Of a stretch of DNA of 64,000 nt, positions 48,501 through 59,984 are shown one piece after another; the stretch's first letter is position 1, and each line of letters opens with the position of its first letter. Position numbers and translations under genes: made by a program. The stretch is from Struthio camelus (lineage: Eukaryota > Chordata > Aves > Struthioniformes > Struthionidae), in NCBI RefSeq assembly GCF_040807025.1, contig NC_090951.1, positions 3,658,001 through 3,722,000 on the forward strand, read 5' to 3'. The notes below the pieces were generated by a model that ran no database searches, was not told the DNA's origin, and saw nothing but the letters and a program-made list of their open reading frames with translations.

Positions 48501-51500
48501 AGTGGCGGTTGAGATTTGGTGACCTAAATTCTCTTTGCAGCAGCGCACCAGAGAGGAGAACCAGGCTCAGAGCCTCCCAGCCCAGCAGAGACCTGGGGTG
48601 GTAGTTTGAACTGAGTTCACACCTAAAACTCACTGCTCGCATGAAATCAGCTCCTGACAGCACAGCCGCAGCTTTGCAAATCAAGACTCAAAGGGAACCT
48701 GTATGCAAGGCTGTGCATGAGCTGCTAGCATTGCTGTCTCACAAAAACTAAGCTGGATCTGAATGCCACAGTTTGGCAACGTTCTTGAGAAGTTTTTCTT
48801 TTTTTTTTTCCCTCCCTTAAAATATCTCTTGTCTCCAAGAATGCTCTTCTTAGGACTTTTCCAGACTCAGTGGCGAATTCAGAGATCCCATTAGTAGTAG
48901 ATTCCTGACCCTGAAGGTTAAGATGAACATCTGATTGTTTGAATCCGTCTCCCATCCCAACCACAGAAGGTTTGTGTATATTGAATTTTTGAAGAGTAAC
49001 TTTTGGAAGGGCTGGGAGCTGGAAATTGAAACAGCGTTAATGGGTTCTGCTTGAGACTTTTATTTACTGAAAACTCAAATAGAGAAATCAAGGGCCAAAG
49101 CTGTTCCTACTGCAGCTTGTGGAAACAATCTATTTATTGCAATGAATAAAGAGTCCAACCCTTAGCTTGTGTACAACCTGAACTCCTTCAGCATGCACGC
49201 ATTGGCAGTGAATGAACTGCTTTTGGTTTCTGGTCTTCCAGCTCTGGAATTCTTTTCGATCCCGGAGATAAGAAAAAATCTTCTAAACAGATGCGTCATG
49301 CCTGCTTAATTTTCCATTAAAAACACAGAAGATATTTAACTCTGTCCTATCGGGGTGCATGTGCATGTGTGAAAAAGCCATGCTTTCTTGGCAGTAAAAT
49401 CCATCCTATTTAGTGGCGATTCTGTGGAGACCTTTGAGTATCTATCCCCATAAACATCGTTAGTTGTGGAAAAGCCATTCATTAGTAACAGGCAATATGT
49501 TCTTCTATCCTCCCCTCTGAAGAATAGGCAGTGCTATCTAAATAAGCTGTTTCCTGAGAAGTTACTCAAAGTTACTGTTGTAGCTGTAGGCCAACTCTCC
49601 TCCCCCAGGAGCCGAACAGCAACAAAGCTCGAGGAGAGGAAAGAGTTGCTCTTTAGCCAAGCAGACTGTGGCATTCCTCTGAAGTTCTTCCTTTCTCCTT
49701 AGCCTCCTGGTTAATGCAGTCCCCGCTTGTTTTTCCCCTTCTATTATCTCCACAAGCAGCCATTTCCATTCCTCTATCCAAGCTTTTCCCTGCTTGCCTC
49801 GGTCACTGAAAATGCCTTTGCCCTGATATTCAGGGCCAATTTCCCCTCTGTGTTCTTAGTTTGCCTGCATACAGCTGCAAAAATCCTCTCTGACGTCCCA
49901 TCCAACCCTCTTCAGATTCCCCTCGCTGACTTCCCATGACCTTCTGCAATAATTCTGAGTTCCTTGTCCTCCTCCTTCAGCATCCTTCGTAGCGCCCCAC
50001 GGCCTCGCTGTCCTCATCTCCTTCCCCTTCCTACAGGAAGGAAGGGTAGCAGCCTTCCAGCCAAGCAACAACCACGAGGAATCTTCTCACAGCCTTCATC
50101 CTGGACCACCCCAGGAGCAAGGACCTGGCATGGGAGGGGAGGAATTGGGAACAGCTTCTCCAAATGCCTGAGCGACAGTAGTGCTATGAAAAAAGCCTTC
50201 CTGCTTGGTTCTTGGCAGGGAGGGACACACTTGAGGGATGCTGTCTCCAGTGGGTTCGTAGAAGCTGGCTCTGATAGTGGTGGGGGGTGCATTTGGAGGA
50301 AGGAGTCTACGTTTCACTGAGTCATCCCCGCTGCTATGCGTTGCAGGCAGTTATTTACACCTTATAAATTAGAAACTCCTCCTTGCCCTCGCCAGTCCAC
50401 TTTGAGAGGTGTTTTGGACAACATGTCAAAGCAGGAGAGACTCGTTGAAAAGAGGGCAGTCATAATGATGTTGATCTCGGTTCCTGTGCTGTCCTTCTGA
50501 TGAGACCCATGACTGGAATTTTAATTTCGCATGGTTGTTAATTATTTCTATTTTTAAAAACAGTGCTGGCTTCTGAATGGTCAAATTCCAATGGGAGTGG
50601 GTTGGGTTTTTTTTTCCCTAAGGGCCACCTAGCATCTCAGCTGGCTATTGCACCCTCGCCTTCCTCTCTTCCAGCGAGGTGCGGTTGCTGTCAGATCTCC
50701 AACAGCTTTCCACCAAGGGCAGGCTGCTTTGGGTTGTCAGAGTGGCATTCCCAGGTCCTCTTAATACTATTTCTAATACAGGTGAATTTTCTGTAAATGC
50801 AGAAAAAATAAAATGCTACTTGTATGCTCACTAGATAGGAGATGGTATAAAATAATTACACTTGGTGCAACGCATGTTCTGTAGCACCAGTTCAGCATTT
50901 GTTATAGGACATTAAAGGGATCCAAGGTACAAATCCAACCAGAAGAGGAATAAAATGTGTTAGGTAAACCCCTGGACCACCAAGTGAAGAGGATTTAGTG
51001 TGTATAATGAACTGCCTGTGTATCATTTATCACAGCTACGCGGTGATTGCCTTGGGGTGATGATGGACAACATAAGTTGCAAAAATATAATGACGTGTCA
51101 TGTAACAGACCACAGGTGTCTGTGCAGGGAGCCGAGCGGAAATTAACCTGACAGCCTTAAAAAACCGGCTTGTGCTGGCATCTGGACGGACCCACACGCA
51201 CGCGGAGTCATCCTCCGCCTGCTTCAGCGCTCTCCAAATTCCCTCGCTGGAGGGCTCTGCTTAGAGGCCTCTTTTTCCCTTCTTCGTGCAGGTGATTCCC
51301 CCTCCTCGGATGGCTTCTGTTTTCCTTTGGCAAGGCGAACAGCTGGGGCTCGCTGCTGTCTGCCCATCCTCGTCTTGGCGTGAGTGCCCGTCTGGATGCG
51401 GGCTGCGGGGCCGGACGCCGGTGCCGAAAGCCGTGCTATGTCTCTGTGGCCGGGAGCCTGCTCACCTGCCGTTCCCAGCGTGGTTGGGGTGGCGGGCAGC

Positions 51501-51999
51501 TGGCTGCTCTGCCTTTCCCGCGGTGCCCCTATGCCCTCCTCACCCCTGGCCAGGAGAGAGCGAGAAAGCTTGCAAAAGCTTTGTATTTCTCTAAAAATAT
51601 CCATCATCCTGGGGACTCCTGAATCAGCCAGGATGGGGGGACACGGCCCCATGCAAGCCAGCCCCGTCCTGGGGGCCTGGGACGCGAGCGTGCTGCAGAG
51701 CCCCCGTTTTGTGGCTCCGCGGCCAGCCGCAAGCGTCTCCGCGGCTGGGGAGCCCGTGACCTCCCTTGACAGGTTACTCCATTGTCTGCCTGACCTCACC
51801 ATTATAAAGCATTTCCTACTATTTAGCCCACTGTTTTTCTTTCTTAATTTTAGGCCATTAGTGCTTGTTCTTCCCAAAATTTACTACTGAAAATGACTCT
51901 GCCTCCTCCCTTCCTCTCGGCTGACAGATGGCTACGAAGTGACCCTCCAGGATTTATAACTCCAGTGGCGAGGCAGGACTGCTCTCCTATCTTAATCCC
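45561..51999. other. Unique non-coding DNA
   Basis: AT-rich regulatory-looking pieces lie at 47930-48070 and 50990-51130, with a modest GC-rich patch at 51370-51760. A minus-strand frame at 46294-46505 ends at a GTGAGG donor and reads protein-like but lacks a good acceptor. Nothing else was identified. Confidence 0.35.
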
Positions 52000-52620
52000 C
52001 TCAAGGCCATAGAAAAATAAAGTCGTTGTCTTTAAATCCGAATCTGTTAAAACCTCGCTCCCAAAACAGCAATATTATCCACTTTGCTGCAGTTTAGCTG
52101 TATTTGCTTTCACAGCTCCCAAAGTCCAGGAACGAACTTTCAAAGATGTTTTATTTTTCATTAGGGGCATTGGAAACTTACTATATTGCCTCATGATACA
52201 TTAGCTTGGGATACATTTATCTTCTTTATTTTTCTTTTATCTTTGATTTTTTTTCCTATGCATATAACACAAAGACTGTTCATTTCCCAGGAAGACAGAG
52301 GGGGAAAGTTTCTTTTTCCCCTCCTTTAGTTTAGATCTATATGAATAATTCGTTTTGGGGTTTGCTGCTTTAAAGAAGAAAGTGAAAAATCCACAATAGT
52401 TTCGTTGCACAAAGCATCTATTTTGTTGGTTTGGTTAGCTTTTTGGATTATTAATCATTTTAGCTATTTTTGGCTGTTAAATTAAAAAAAATCTAAAATA
52501 ATACAAAACTCATCATTCAGTGTCAAAGTTAATGGAGAAAATATTCTCTTCTCCTTCCGCTGATATAAAAAATAAAAATAAAATTGACATGAACGAAAAG
52601 TTTCTGGACCCGAATTTCAA
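52000..52620. promoter_or_regulatory. AT-rich candidate regulatory block
   Basis: A long AT-rich unique segment holds TTTCATTAGG, TTATCTTTGATT (TCF/LEF-like core), TATGCATATAAC (POU-like ATGCATAT), and TGGATTATTAATCATTTTAGC. No repeat or sizeable open frame is present. Confidence 0.25.
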
Positions 52621-52629
52621 AATTTTATT

Positions 52630-55280
52630 GCCTGGATGATGAAATACCCTGACAAATAGCTTCTCCCAGCTGCGCTTTGGAGTTCCCACTTAGGAGGCTA
52701 GCTCCAAACACAGGCCTGACCGCAAAGCCTCTCGCCTTGACCTTGAAGCCCGCAGTGCTGGCGTTTGTGCAGCAGAGCCCTCTTGTTGTGCAAGGCCCCA
52801 GGTGCTTTCCAGTGCCACGAGTTGCCGCGCTTGGATGCAGGTGGCTGGCGACTCTTTCCATTTGTCACGTTGGGCTACGGAGAGGCTGAGGAAGACTGCG
52901 GCCCAGTGATGAAGACAGAGAGGTTGTCAGGTGGAGAAACGCTTCCAGAAGTCATCTTCCTCCACCACTGCCACAGCCCAGTGTCCTGATCTCACTCTGC
53001 CCCACAGGACCCCCAGAGATCCTCTCACACATGCTGGAGCGGAGTGTTTGGAAAGGTTGTGTCTGGAGGTTCCTGAGAAAACGTCATCCTGCTTGGGAAG
53101 AGGGGGTGCTAAGCCATCTCTTGTGGTCCTCTAGGCCCTGTGATTCTGGCATAAGGACGGTGTGGGGCGGTCTGGAAAAATACTGCTCTACTCTAACTGC
53201 AGAAGAACTATTAATATTAGAAGATGGGCTTAAGAACTGGGAAGATGATGAATGTGATGCCTCGGATGTTTTCTTCAGAGCTCTGTGCTCCAGCACCAGT
53301 CCTGCAGGGTTTGGAGCTTGCAAGTCCGCTGCTCCGGGAGAGGGGACACAAAGGCATGAGTGGCTATTTCCTCAGTTAGCATGGGCTCTGTCTTGCTCTG
53401 AGAGTTTATTTCTGGGTTTATTTCAGGGTTGTTTTAAATGTTCACCTCCGAGAGGAGTTTCCTCCCTGGCTTCATTTGCAAGGAGCGAGAACGGAGGGAG
53501 GAAGAAACAAAGCAGCTTCAGAGATGGACTTTGGAAAGAACCTAGGAGGTCGTTCTGGAGGTTTGAAATCGGGGTTCTAAATCTGGTCACAAAATGCAGA
53601 TTTGCTGCCAATTTGCAACATTTTCCCTAAAACAAGGATGTTAAAGATTTAATGGAAGGAGAGGTCAGGTTTTGACCTGACCATGGAGCAGGGTGACAGA
53701 GATGGCTCCTTCATGTCCTCTCAGAGATTTTGTTAGTCTAAAGTTTAGTCCCAATGTCAGATGATGCATTTTCCAGGGAAGCTAATGGATTCGTTTGCAC
53801 CGCGACAGAGTGGTTAGGGGGGTGGGAGGGGTGACTCTTTCGTGAGAGACAAATGACTTCCTCTTTACAAGCAGCTATGTTTTAACTAGGAAAATGATGG
53901 ATGAGTCCCAAGCAAAGACTTGCACAGGCACTAACATGCAAACTTCACGTTGTCAAAGATCCAAAAACAAAACAAAAAAGTCCCAACCACCAATGAAAAC
54001 CCAAGGCCCCGCGATGGTGAGTTGGAATGTAAATTGGTCCGCAGAGGGAGTCTTCGGGTCAAGCAGACCACGTCACCCACCTCACAAGGGGACGTGGACC
54101 GATGCCGAAGGGAAACGTATAAGCTTTGAGGCCTGCTGAGAGGCGGCACTACGGATTCATCTCCAAGAGATCACCGTTCAAGTTAAACCAAAGTCTTCCT
54201 GTGGCATGGGGAACCGCAGCCTTATCCTTCCGCCCCCACCGTTGTCCCTCCCAGGCTATTGTTTTGATTTTCCTTGGCATCCTTAAATGTAGCAGCAAAA
54301 CTTGGCCACCATGTTTTGCCAAATGTTTCCCTCGCATTTTTCTTCTGTGCTTACCTTTACAAAAGAAAAAGATTTTTTTTAAAAAAAAAAAGTATATATA
54401 AATACTTGGCAAGTACTGGGCACAGCGGCTACATCTGAATTCCTGTTGTTAGCTCGGGGTGCTTTCGTATCTCGCTGTTGCATCTGGGAGCCCGAATCCT
54501 GACTCCAGGCTCCCGTGCACTGGGTGTGTACAAGCACTGTCGGAAAAGACAGGTTCTGTCCTAAAGAGCTCCAGTGAAAGCCTGCAGGTCCCCTCCCCAG
54601 GGAAAGCAAAGGGGAAAGAGGACTGTGGCCTCCTCACTTCCCCATTAATGTAAGACGTTGACTGAGAATGGCCTTGATTAAAAGGAGCTCCTCCATCCCT
54701 CCCTTCTCCCATCTCATGGCTGCATTTCATGGCAAGAAATGCAGAAATCAGAGATGAGCAAAGAGGGGTTTCCAAGAGCTGTGGCCCTCCAAGGGGCCTG
54801 CTGTGGCTTGGACCACCACTGGTGGAAAGCAGCATATGAGCAGAGGGCTAGGAGGTGACCAAAGTCTGCATAGACGGCTTGCCACCATCTCTGTCAGGGT
54901 CCCATGACGGAAAAGGAAAGGAGACTCGCGCTCCATGGAGAACTTCCTTATCTGTTTAGCCTGGTGTTGCTGGGAACTTTTTTAGCATCCACAGTCAGCA
55001 TCCAGGCCTTTAGGCTCCTATCTGAGTCGTTGGGTGAGATGTCTCATTTTCTTCAGCCAAAGAGGTTTGCTGTTGCAAGCCGAAATGAAAAGGCTCTGGC
55101 ACAAGATCCAGACAGCATACACCTTGGAGAAATGCTTTTGGGGGAAAGCAGCTAAGAATTAATCCTTCTGTTGAGGTGGCATACTTCTACCAATGTAGCG
55201 AAGTGCATCCAGCATCTATTCAAAGTATTGCAATTTATGAAGTTCCCTTTATCCAGGTGAAATGGACTGGCCCATTTCAG
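52630..55280. other. Unique non-coding DNA
   Basis: It contains an extended nuclear-receptor half-site TGACCTTGA at 52738-52746 (ERR/SF-1 type) and the hairpin at 53662-53682. Frames at 53031-53630 and 54904-55155 are unrecognised. Confidence 0.35.
53662..53682. promoter_or_regulatory. Inverted nuclear-receptor half-sites / short hairpin
   Basis: AGGTCA (53662-53667) and TGACCT (53673-53678) form an inverted repeat with a 5-bp spacer, inside a perfect 7-bp stem GGTCAGG / CCTGACC (53663-53669 and 53676-53682) with a 6-nt loop. The half-site sequence is that of nuclear receptors; the IR5 spacing is not a classical response element. Confidence 0.3.
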
Positions 55281-55289
55281 GGGCTAGTT

Positions 55290-55462
55290 CACAGAATCAC
55301 GGAATCATAGAATCACAGAATGGTTAGAAGGGACCTCTGGAGATCATCTAGTCCAACTCTGCTGCTCAAGCAGGGTCACCTAGAACACGTTGCCCAGGAC
55401 CCTATCCAGACGGCTTTTGAACATCCCTAAGGATGGAGACTCCACATCCTCTCTGGACAACC
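55290..55462 (-). mobile_element. CR1 LINE 3' end fragment, avian type
   Basis: The plus strand reads CACAGAATCACGGAATCATAG, then GGACCTCTGGAGATCATCTA, a CTGCTCAAGCAGGGTCACCT block, and CTCTGGACAACC. This is the reverse complement of the CR1 3' end, with its terminal ATTCTGTGATT-like repeat at 55290-55323. About 173 bp remain, truncated at the 5' side near 55462. It is better preserved than the other CR1 copy and resembles subfamilies common in bird genomes. It is the strongest taxonomic clue in the window. Confidence 0.93.
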
Positions 55463-55469
55463 AAATCAA

Positions 55470-56999
55470 GCAAGACTCTAATTTTGCATGCGCAAGAAAG
55501 AGAATAGCTTCAGCTAATCCTCAGTTATTGTTAAGAGGATATGCGTGGCCACAGAAAGTAACAGTAAAAGTCTTGTAGCGGGCTCTGCCTTCCCTGCCTA
55601 TGGCTAGCAGCAGATTCTTAGGGACGGAGGGTGGGAAGCAGAGCATGAATGCCATCACTATCCCCTAGCAGAGCTGCTAGCTGCTGATGAAGAGTGGTGC
55701 AGGTGCCTGGGCTGTGCACACCACTGGCTTTAATGAACAGAGGCCTTTCCTCTGCGGTGGGCAGGGCTGCAGGGTCTAAGCTTTTGGGAGAGCCACAAGG
55801 AAAAAAGTCTCCTCAAGACCAAGACACACATAGCTGGACTCCAGTTCTCAAAGGCAAAGGCATAACCAGGCTAAGAAAGTGTGCTCTACTATTACTAGTA
55901 TGGCTAGAATTGCAAAATTTTAAGAAAAATCATATGTTTTAATGTTGATCCTCGTGGACAAGCTGAAGGTGACACAGGTCCCAAGCAATGCTTGAGAGCC
56001 ACCAGAGTGGGATCTGGGGCGTTGCTTTGATCAAGGACCATTTTGTTTCCTGCATACAGCCTGCGCTGGAAAGAGCAGCCACGTGGAAAGGCAGCTCTGT
56101 GCTAGCCAGCCCCAGTCTGCAAGTAAGAAGAAACTCAAGGGAGGAGCTGGTGAGCCGCGACACAGCCCATGAGCAGTGGGAGGCTTTACCCGACGTGGCT
56201 GCAAAGGGAACAAACACACTCCTGCGCCGCGGGCACCGAATGTCCCAAGCCAGGACCGGGGTAGCTTCTGCAGGCAGTTCCTCCTCCTTTCAGTCCCTGC
56301 CTCCACCTTCCCCTCCGCAGCCTCAGATAAAGCCCTGGATGTTTATAGATTTAATACAATAGTTCCCACAATGGACAAGCAATGCATGAATACGTAAGCC
56401 GCCTGGCTGGCTCTTCTTTGATATTGGAAAGCGTCCATATTTCAGATCCTGTTGTCAGCTGCAGCTCTCCTTATCATTTCACTGCTCAGGATCCAGTTAT
56501 TTGACCTATTTTTACTGATGGCTTTATTTATACCTGCAGTTGGGTGTAAATAAGTATGTTGCCTTTGGTACTTGAAATTAGACTCGCTTTTTTTTTTTTG
56601 CCTCCTCTTGCCTGCCTGTTTGGAGCATAGCGATGCCTGTTCATTTCCAGAATTAATTACTGATCTTATTGATTGCAAGCAGGACAGCTGAGGGTGCAAG
56701 TTTTCTTATGTGACTGCTAAGTGGCATCTTTGCGAGGGAAAGGCAAACTGCAGAACTGAAGCTGTAAACTTGATTTATAGATATTAAAATTTTTACAGCA
56801 ATTTTTTATCGCTTTCATTCCTCTCTGTTCCTCCTTTCGACTTTGGCTGAGCTAGAACAAGCAGGGCGCAGAGGGAAGGGCAGACAGCGGACTCCGAATC
56901 CTCGCAGGTCTCGGAGCGAGGCAGCTCCTTTGAGGGGTTGCTGTAAATGTCGACGAACGGCTGCGCCCTGGGGCTCTCCTTTCCCAGCGTGATGTTCAT
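55470..56999. other. Unique non-coding DNA left of the CpG island
   Basis: A minus-strand frame reading leftward from about 57012 to a stop at 56793 follows a fair acceptor (CTTCCCCGTGCCCAG) and reads protein-like (MNITLGKESPRAQPFVDIYS onward). It lies on the edge of the CpG island and is not recognised. The remainder shows nothing specific. Confidence 0.3.
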
Positions 57000-58350
57000 C
57001 TCCCAATGCCTGGGCACGGGGAAGTCGCCGGTCGGGAGCTGACCTTGCGGCGCGGCTGCCGAGCCCCCGGCGCGCCAAGGAGGCTGACGGGCGACGGCGT
57101 CCGTCCATCCTCCGGGCCGCGTGCAGGGGGCCTTGCAGCCCGCTCCTCTGCGCACAGGGGAGCGAGCGTGACAGCACCCCAGGGCGCAATAAAGAGCGTG
57201 TTTATTTTCCTCCACCTTTCAGAAAGCTTTGCATGTGCTGCCTTGCCAAAGGGTGTCAGCAGCCTCGTCCCCAGCCTGTCAATCTGTTCCCGTGCGCCCG
57301 TCCGCACCCCGGGGGGCGCGGGAACCGACAGCTCTCGGCACAGATGTCTCCTGTTCGGCTTTATCTGCAGGCCAGGTAGGGCAGACCCCGCCGCCTTGCA
57401 ACCTTTTCGCCGTGCCTGCCCTCCCGGCGACCTCGGCTCCGACCCGCGCGGACCCCCCTCTCCCTCGGCTCGAGCGCGGCCGGCCGCCGCGCGCCGAGCC
57501 CACCTCCTGCGACGGCGCGCGCCGGAAAAATGCAGAGCATCTCTCCGCCGAGCCCCCCCTCCCTGCAGCCACCTGCGGGTTTCGCCAGGCTTCTCCCAAA
57601 CACATTTCTCCTTAAAAGCCCGGATTAGTCTAACATTCTGGTTTGAGATAAAAACCCGGCCCTTTATCAGCGAGCGCATCCAGCCCCCACGCACTCTCGG
57701 CGTTTCGCAGCCTCCTGCCATCGCCAGTTACGGCGGGGAGCGGTGCTGCTTTCCCAGCGGCGCACCGCATCCATCATCGCTGTGGTTTTGCGAAGGGCGA
57801 CCATAAATCCTGCCGGGGCGAGGGCTGGGTTAGACCCAAATTCTTCTCTACTCCTCCGCCACGCAGCCCCGCGGGAGCGCGCCTCTGTTGGCGTGCGTGC
57901 CTGCTCTTCCAGGCAACCGCTTGCTTTCTTGCAGGATTCCTGCTCTTTCTGAGCATCGTTTACTCTTTTTTTTGTTGTTTTTTCCCCCCCATTTTTTGCT
58001 TCGTGTGTTGGAGCGCCTGCTATGCTTTTAAGCGCTGCTCTCCCTCGTCCTGCCGGGCTGCGAAAGGCTCCCTTACCGTAGCAAACGAGCTACGTCCTTC
58101 GCTCGCCCGAGCAGAGGGAGGTGCTACAGGGCGCAAATCTGGGTGCCAGATTTGTGCAGGGCTGCAGTTTTCCTTAGAAATACTCCTAAGGGGGCATTAT
58201 TTCAAGCAGCTTTGGCCAAAGGGGAAGGGCAGCGGCAGAGAGGGGCAAGTCAAGGCTGCGGCGCGGGGACGGTGCATGCAGCACCAGCCAGCCCCGGCGC
58301 AGCAGCACGCCACCGCGACAGACAGCGAGGCCTCCGGCTTGGGAAAGCCA
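57000..58350. promoter_or_regulatory. Strong CpG island
   Basis: By hand count the first 600 bp hold about 66 CpGs, near the number expected without CpG depletion; 57420-57540 is the densest part of the window. Density declines after about 57960 but stays raised to 58350. Long overlapping frames on both strands (for example 57006-57806 plus, 56996-57721 minus) are GC-rich artefacts with no recognisable domains. It is a likely promoter or bivalent regulatory island, with the transcript direction unknown. Confidence 0.75.
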
Positions 58351-59039
58351 CATTGGCTTAGGGCTGGTAGAAAAAGCAGCAGATTTAAAATAGAGGCTGT
58401 TATCTGAACTCCCAGCCCAGCATCGGGACTGAATCGAATACGATGTATGCACACTGTGGTTTGGGAAAGGGCTTTGCGGGGTGCGAATACTTTTGGAGAC
58501 GGCCCTGGGCTGTTTTGAAAGCGTCAGGTAACATGATAGTATGGGAGGAATGGGGGCAGCTCTCCTCTGGGGACAACCTTTAAATCAGTTGCGGTGATCA
58601 GGGCTGGGACTCGTGGGGCTCCTCTAGCTGAATGTTTTCAAGGCCAAATGTTGGCGGCGAAAGCCCACTTTTCGTCACCGGGAGACTAGCAATCCCTGCT
58701 CCTCCTTCCCCTCTGTTGCGCCGATGAAGAAGCTGCCTGCTGAGGACCGTGTCCCCGTCCCCGCCATCCTCTTCTCATTTCGCTGGCGCTGGTTTTTGGC
58801 ACCACTCGGAGCTACGTCTCTCTGGGGCGGTGCTCAGGGCGAGATGCAAAATCAGCATCTCATTTTGGGGGAAATTTGGAGCTCCCTTCGAAGCTAGGGC
58901 TCGGTTTAACATTTCCCACTGTATATTTTCCAAAGCATTGAAGCAAGCCTTGCAGGTCCTTTCCCAAACATGAGCTGGTTTAGGTACAATATGTTGTGCC
59001 GGTGCTCTTTTCTAGCTGCTAACGTGACCCGCAGATTCT

Positions 59040-59300
59040 GCGTCTTTATCAATAAACAACGGCAGGCAATATTAAATCCAGCTGAGTTATGTCACGAGGG
59101 TTATCAGAGGACAGACAGTAGTTCCTTTTGCCAGAACAACTAAGGTCCTCGGGTTAAAAGCCAAGGGTCAGCACCACCACAGCCTCATGTGGCATGGATT
59201 AAATCAAAAATTATCTTGAGTGGCATTACTGCAAACTAGCCAGAACATTAATCTGAAATCTCAGCCGCTCCGAGTATAAATCACCTCACTCAGATGTAGG
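59040..59300. promoter_or_regulatory. Candidate conserved non-coding element
   Basis: TATCAATAAACAACGG (SOX/FOX-like), GCAATATTAAATCC, GGATTAAATCAAAAATTATC and ACATTAATC words are packed into about 260 bp of unique DNA just right of the 57-58 kb CpG island. No coding frame is evident. Confidence 0.3.
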
Positions 59301-59589
59301 GTTCGGTTTTAGACAAGCTGACTTGCCTCTTCCAGTACTTCATACGAGCGCCACTTCTCAGGTATTATTGCTGTAAATCCATCGTAGAAAGTTGAAGGGA
59401 GATCCACCGAGTTAGGGTAAAATTTAATTTTCTCACTGAATCAGACTTTTCAGGGGCACCTTTGACTGCAGTTAGGAATGAGGCACAAGCCTGCATTTCT
59501 GTTAAAAGCCCAGAAACCTCTTGCCCAGCTCCATCAAAAGAAATTCCAGCCTCCGCCAGCCCTTGGGGTATTTCTGCCATTTGCTGCAT

Positions 59590-59777
59590 TTCTCATTGCT
59601 CTCGAACTCATGGCTCTTACCTTTCAATCATTCAATTAATTGTGGAACAGGCAACTTTGCATATCATTTAAGCAATTTCTCCAGGTTTGCTCACTCTTTA
59701 AAATTATGCGTGATATATGTTATAGGATCAAATTCCTTCGGCCACTTTCGACTCTCTAAACTTTCTCTTGCTCACAG
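59590..59777. promoter_or_regulatory. Candidate conserved non-coding element
   Basis: AT-rich DNA contains TTCAATTAATTGTGG, TTTGCATATC (octamer-like) and AAATTATGCGTGATAT. It runs directly into a strong splice-acceptor-like sequence ending at 59777. On the minus strand a good donor (GAAAG|GTAAGAGC) maps near 59610, so it may alternatively contain an exon of an unseen transcript. Confidence 0.25.
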
Positions 59778-59972
59778 CTCCTGCTTTAATTGGTGAAATT
59801 ATGGCAGAGATTGTATTTTATTTGTTTATGGCTACGTTACTAGCACTGAAGGATGCTAGTGACTTCACCTCCAGTGAAGTTCATCACATCTCCTACAGTT
59901 TTTCTCTATGCCTCCAAGAAACAAGCTGTTTTTCTCCTTGTTTTCAGCTAAATAGAATGAGCTGGGATAGCG
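59778..59972 (+). other. Candidate plus-strand exon, unconfirmed
   Basis: The acceptor ACTTTCTCTTGCTCACAG, with a branch-like CTCTAAAC just upstream, is among the best in the window. The following frame (PALIGEIMAEIVFYLFMATL, then a hydrophilic stretch) stays open to a TGA at 59978-59980, and a GTATGT donor follows 59972. The peptide begins with an amphipathic to hydrophobic segment. No family was recognised. Confidence 0.25.
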
Positions 59973-59984
59973 GTATGTGAGACT

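Noticed and set aside
57006..57806. Long opposing frames of 266 and 241 codons
   Set aside because: Same artefact: CpG island composition opens frames on both strands, with no recognisable protein similarity.
59165..59185. REST/NRSF-like element (TCAGCACCACCACAGCC)
   Set aside because: The two halves are one base closer than the consensus and key GGACAGC bases are missing.
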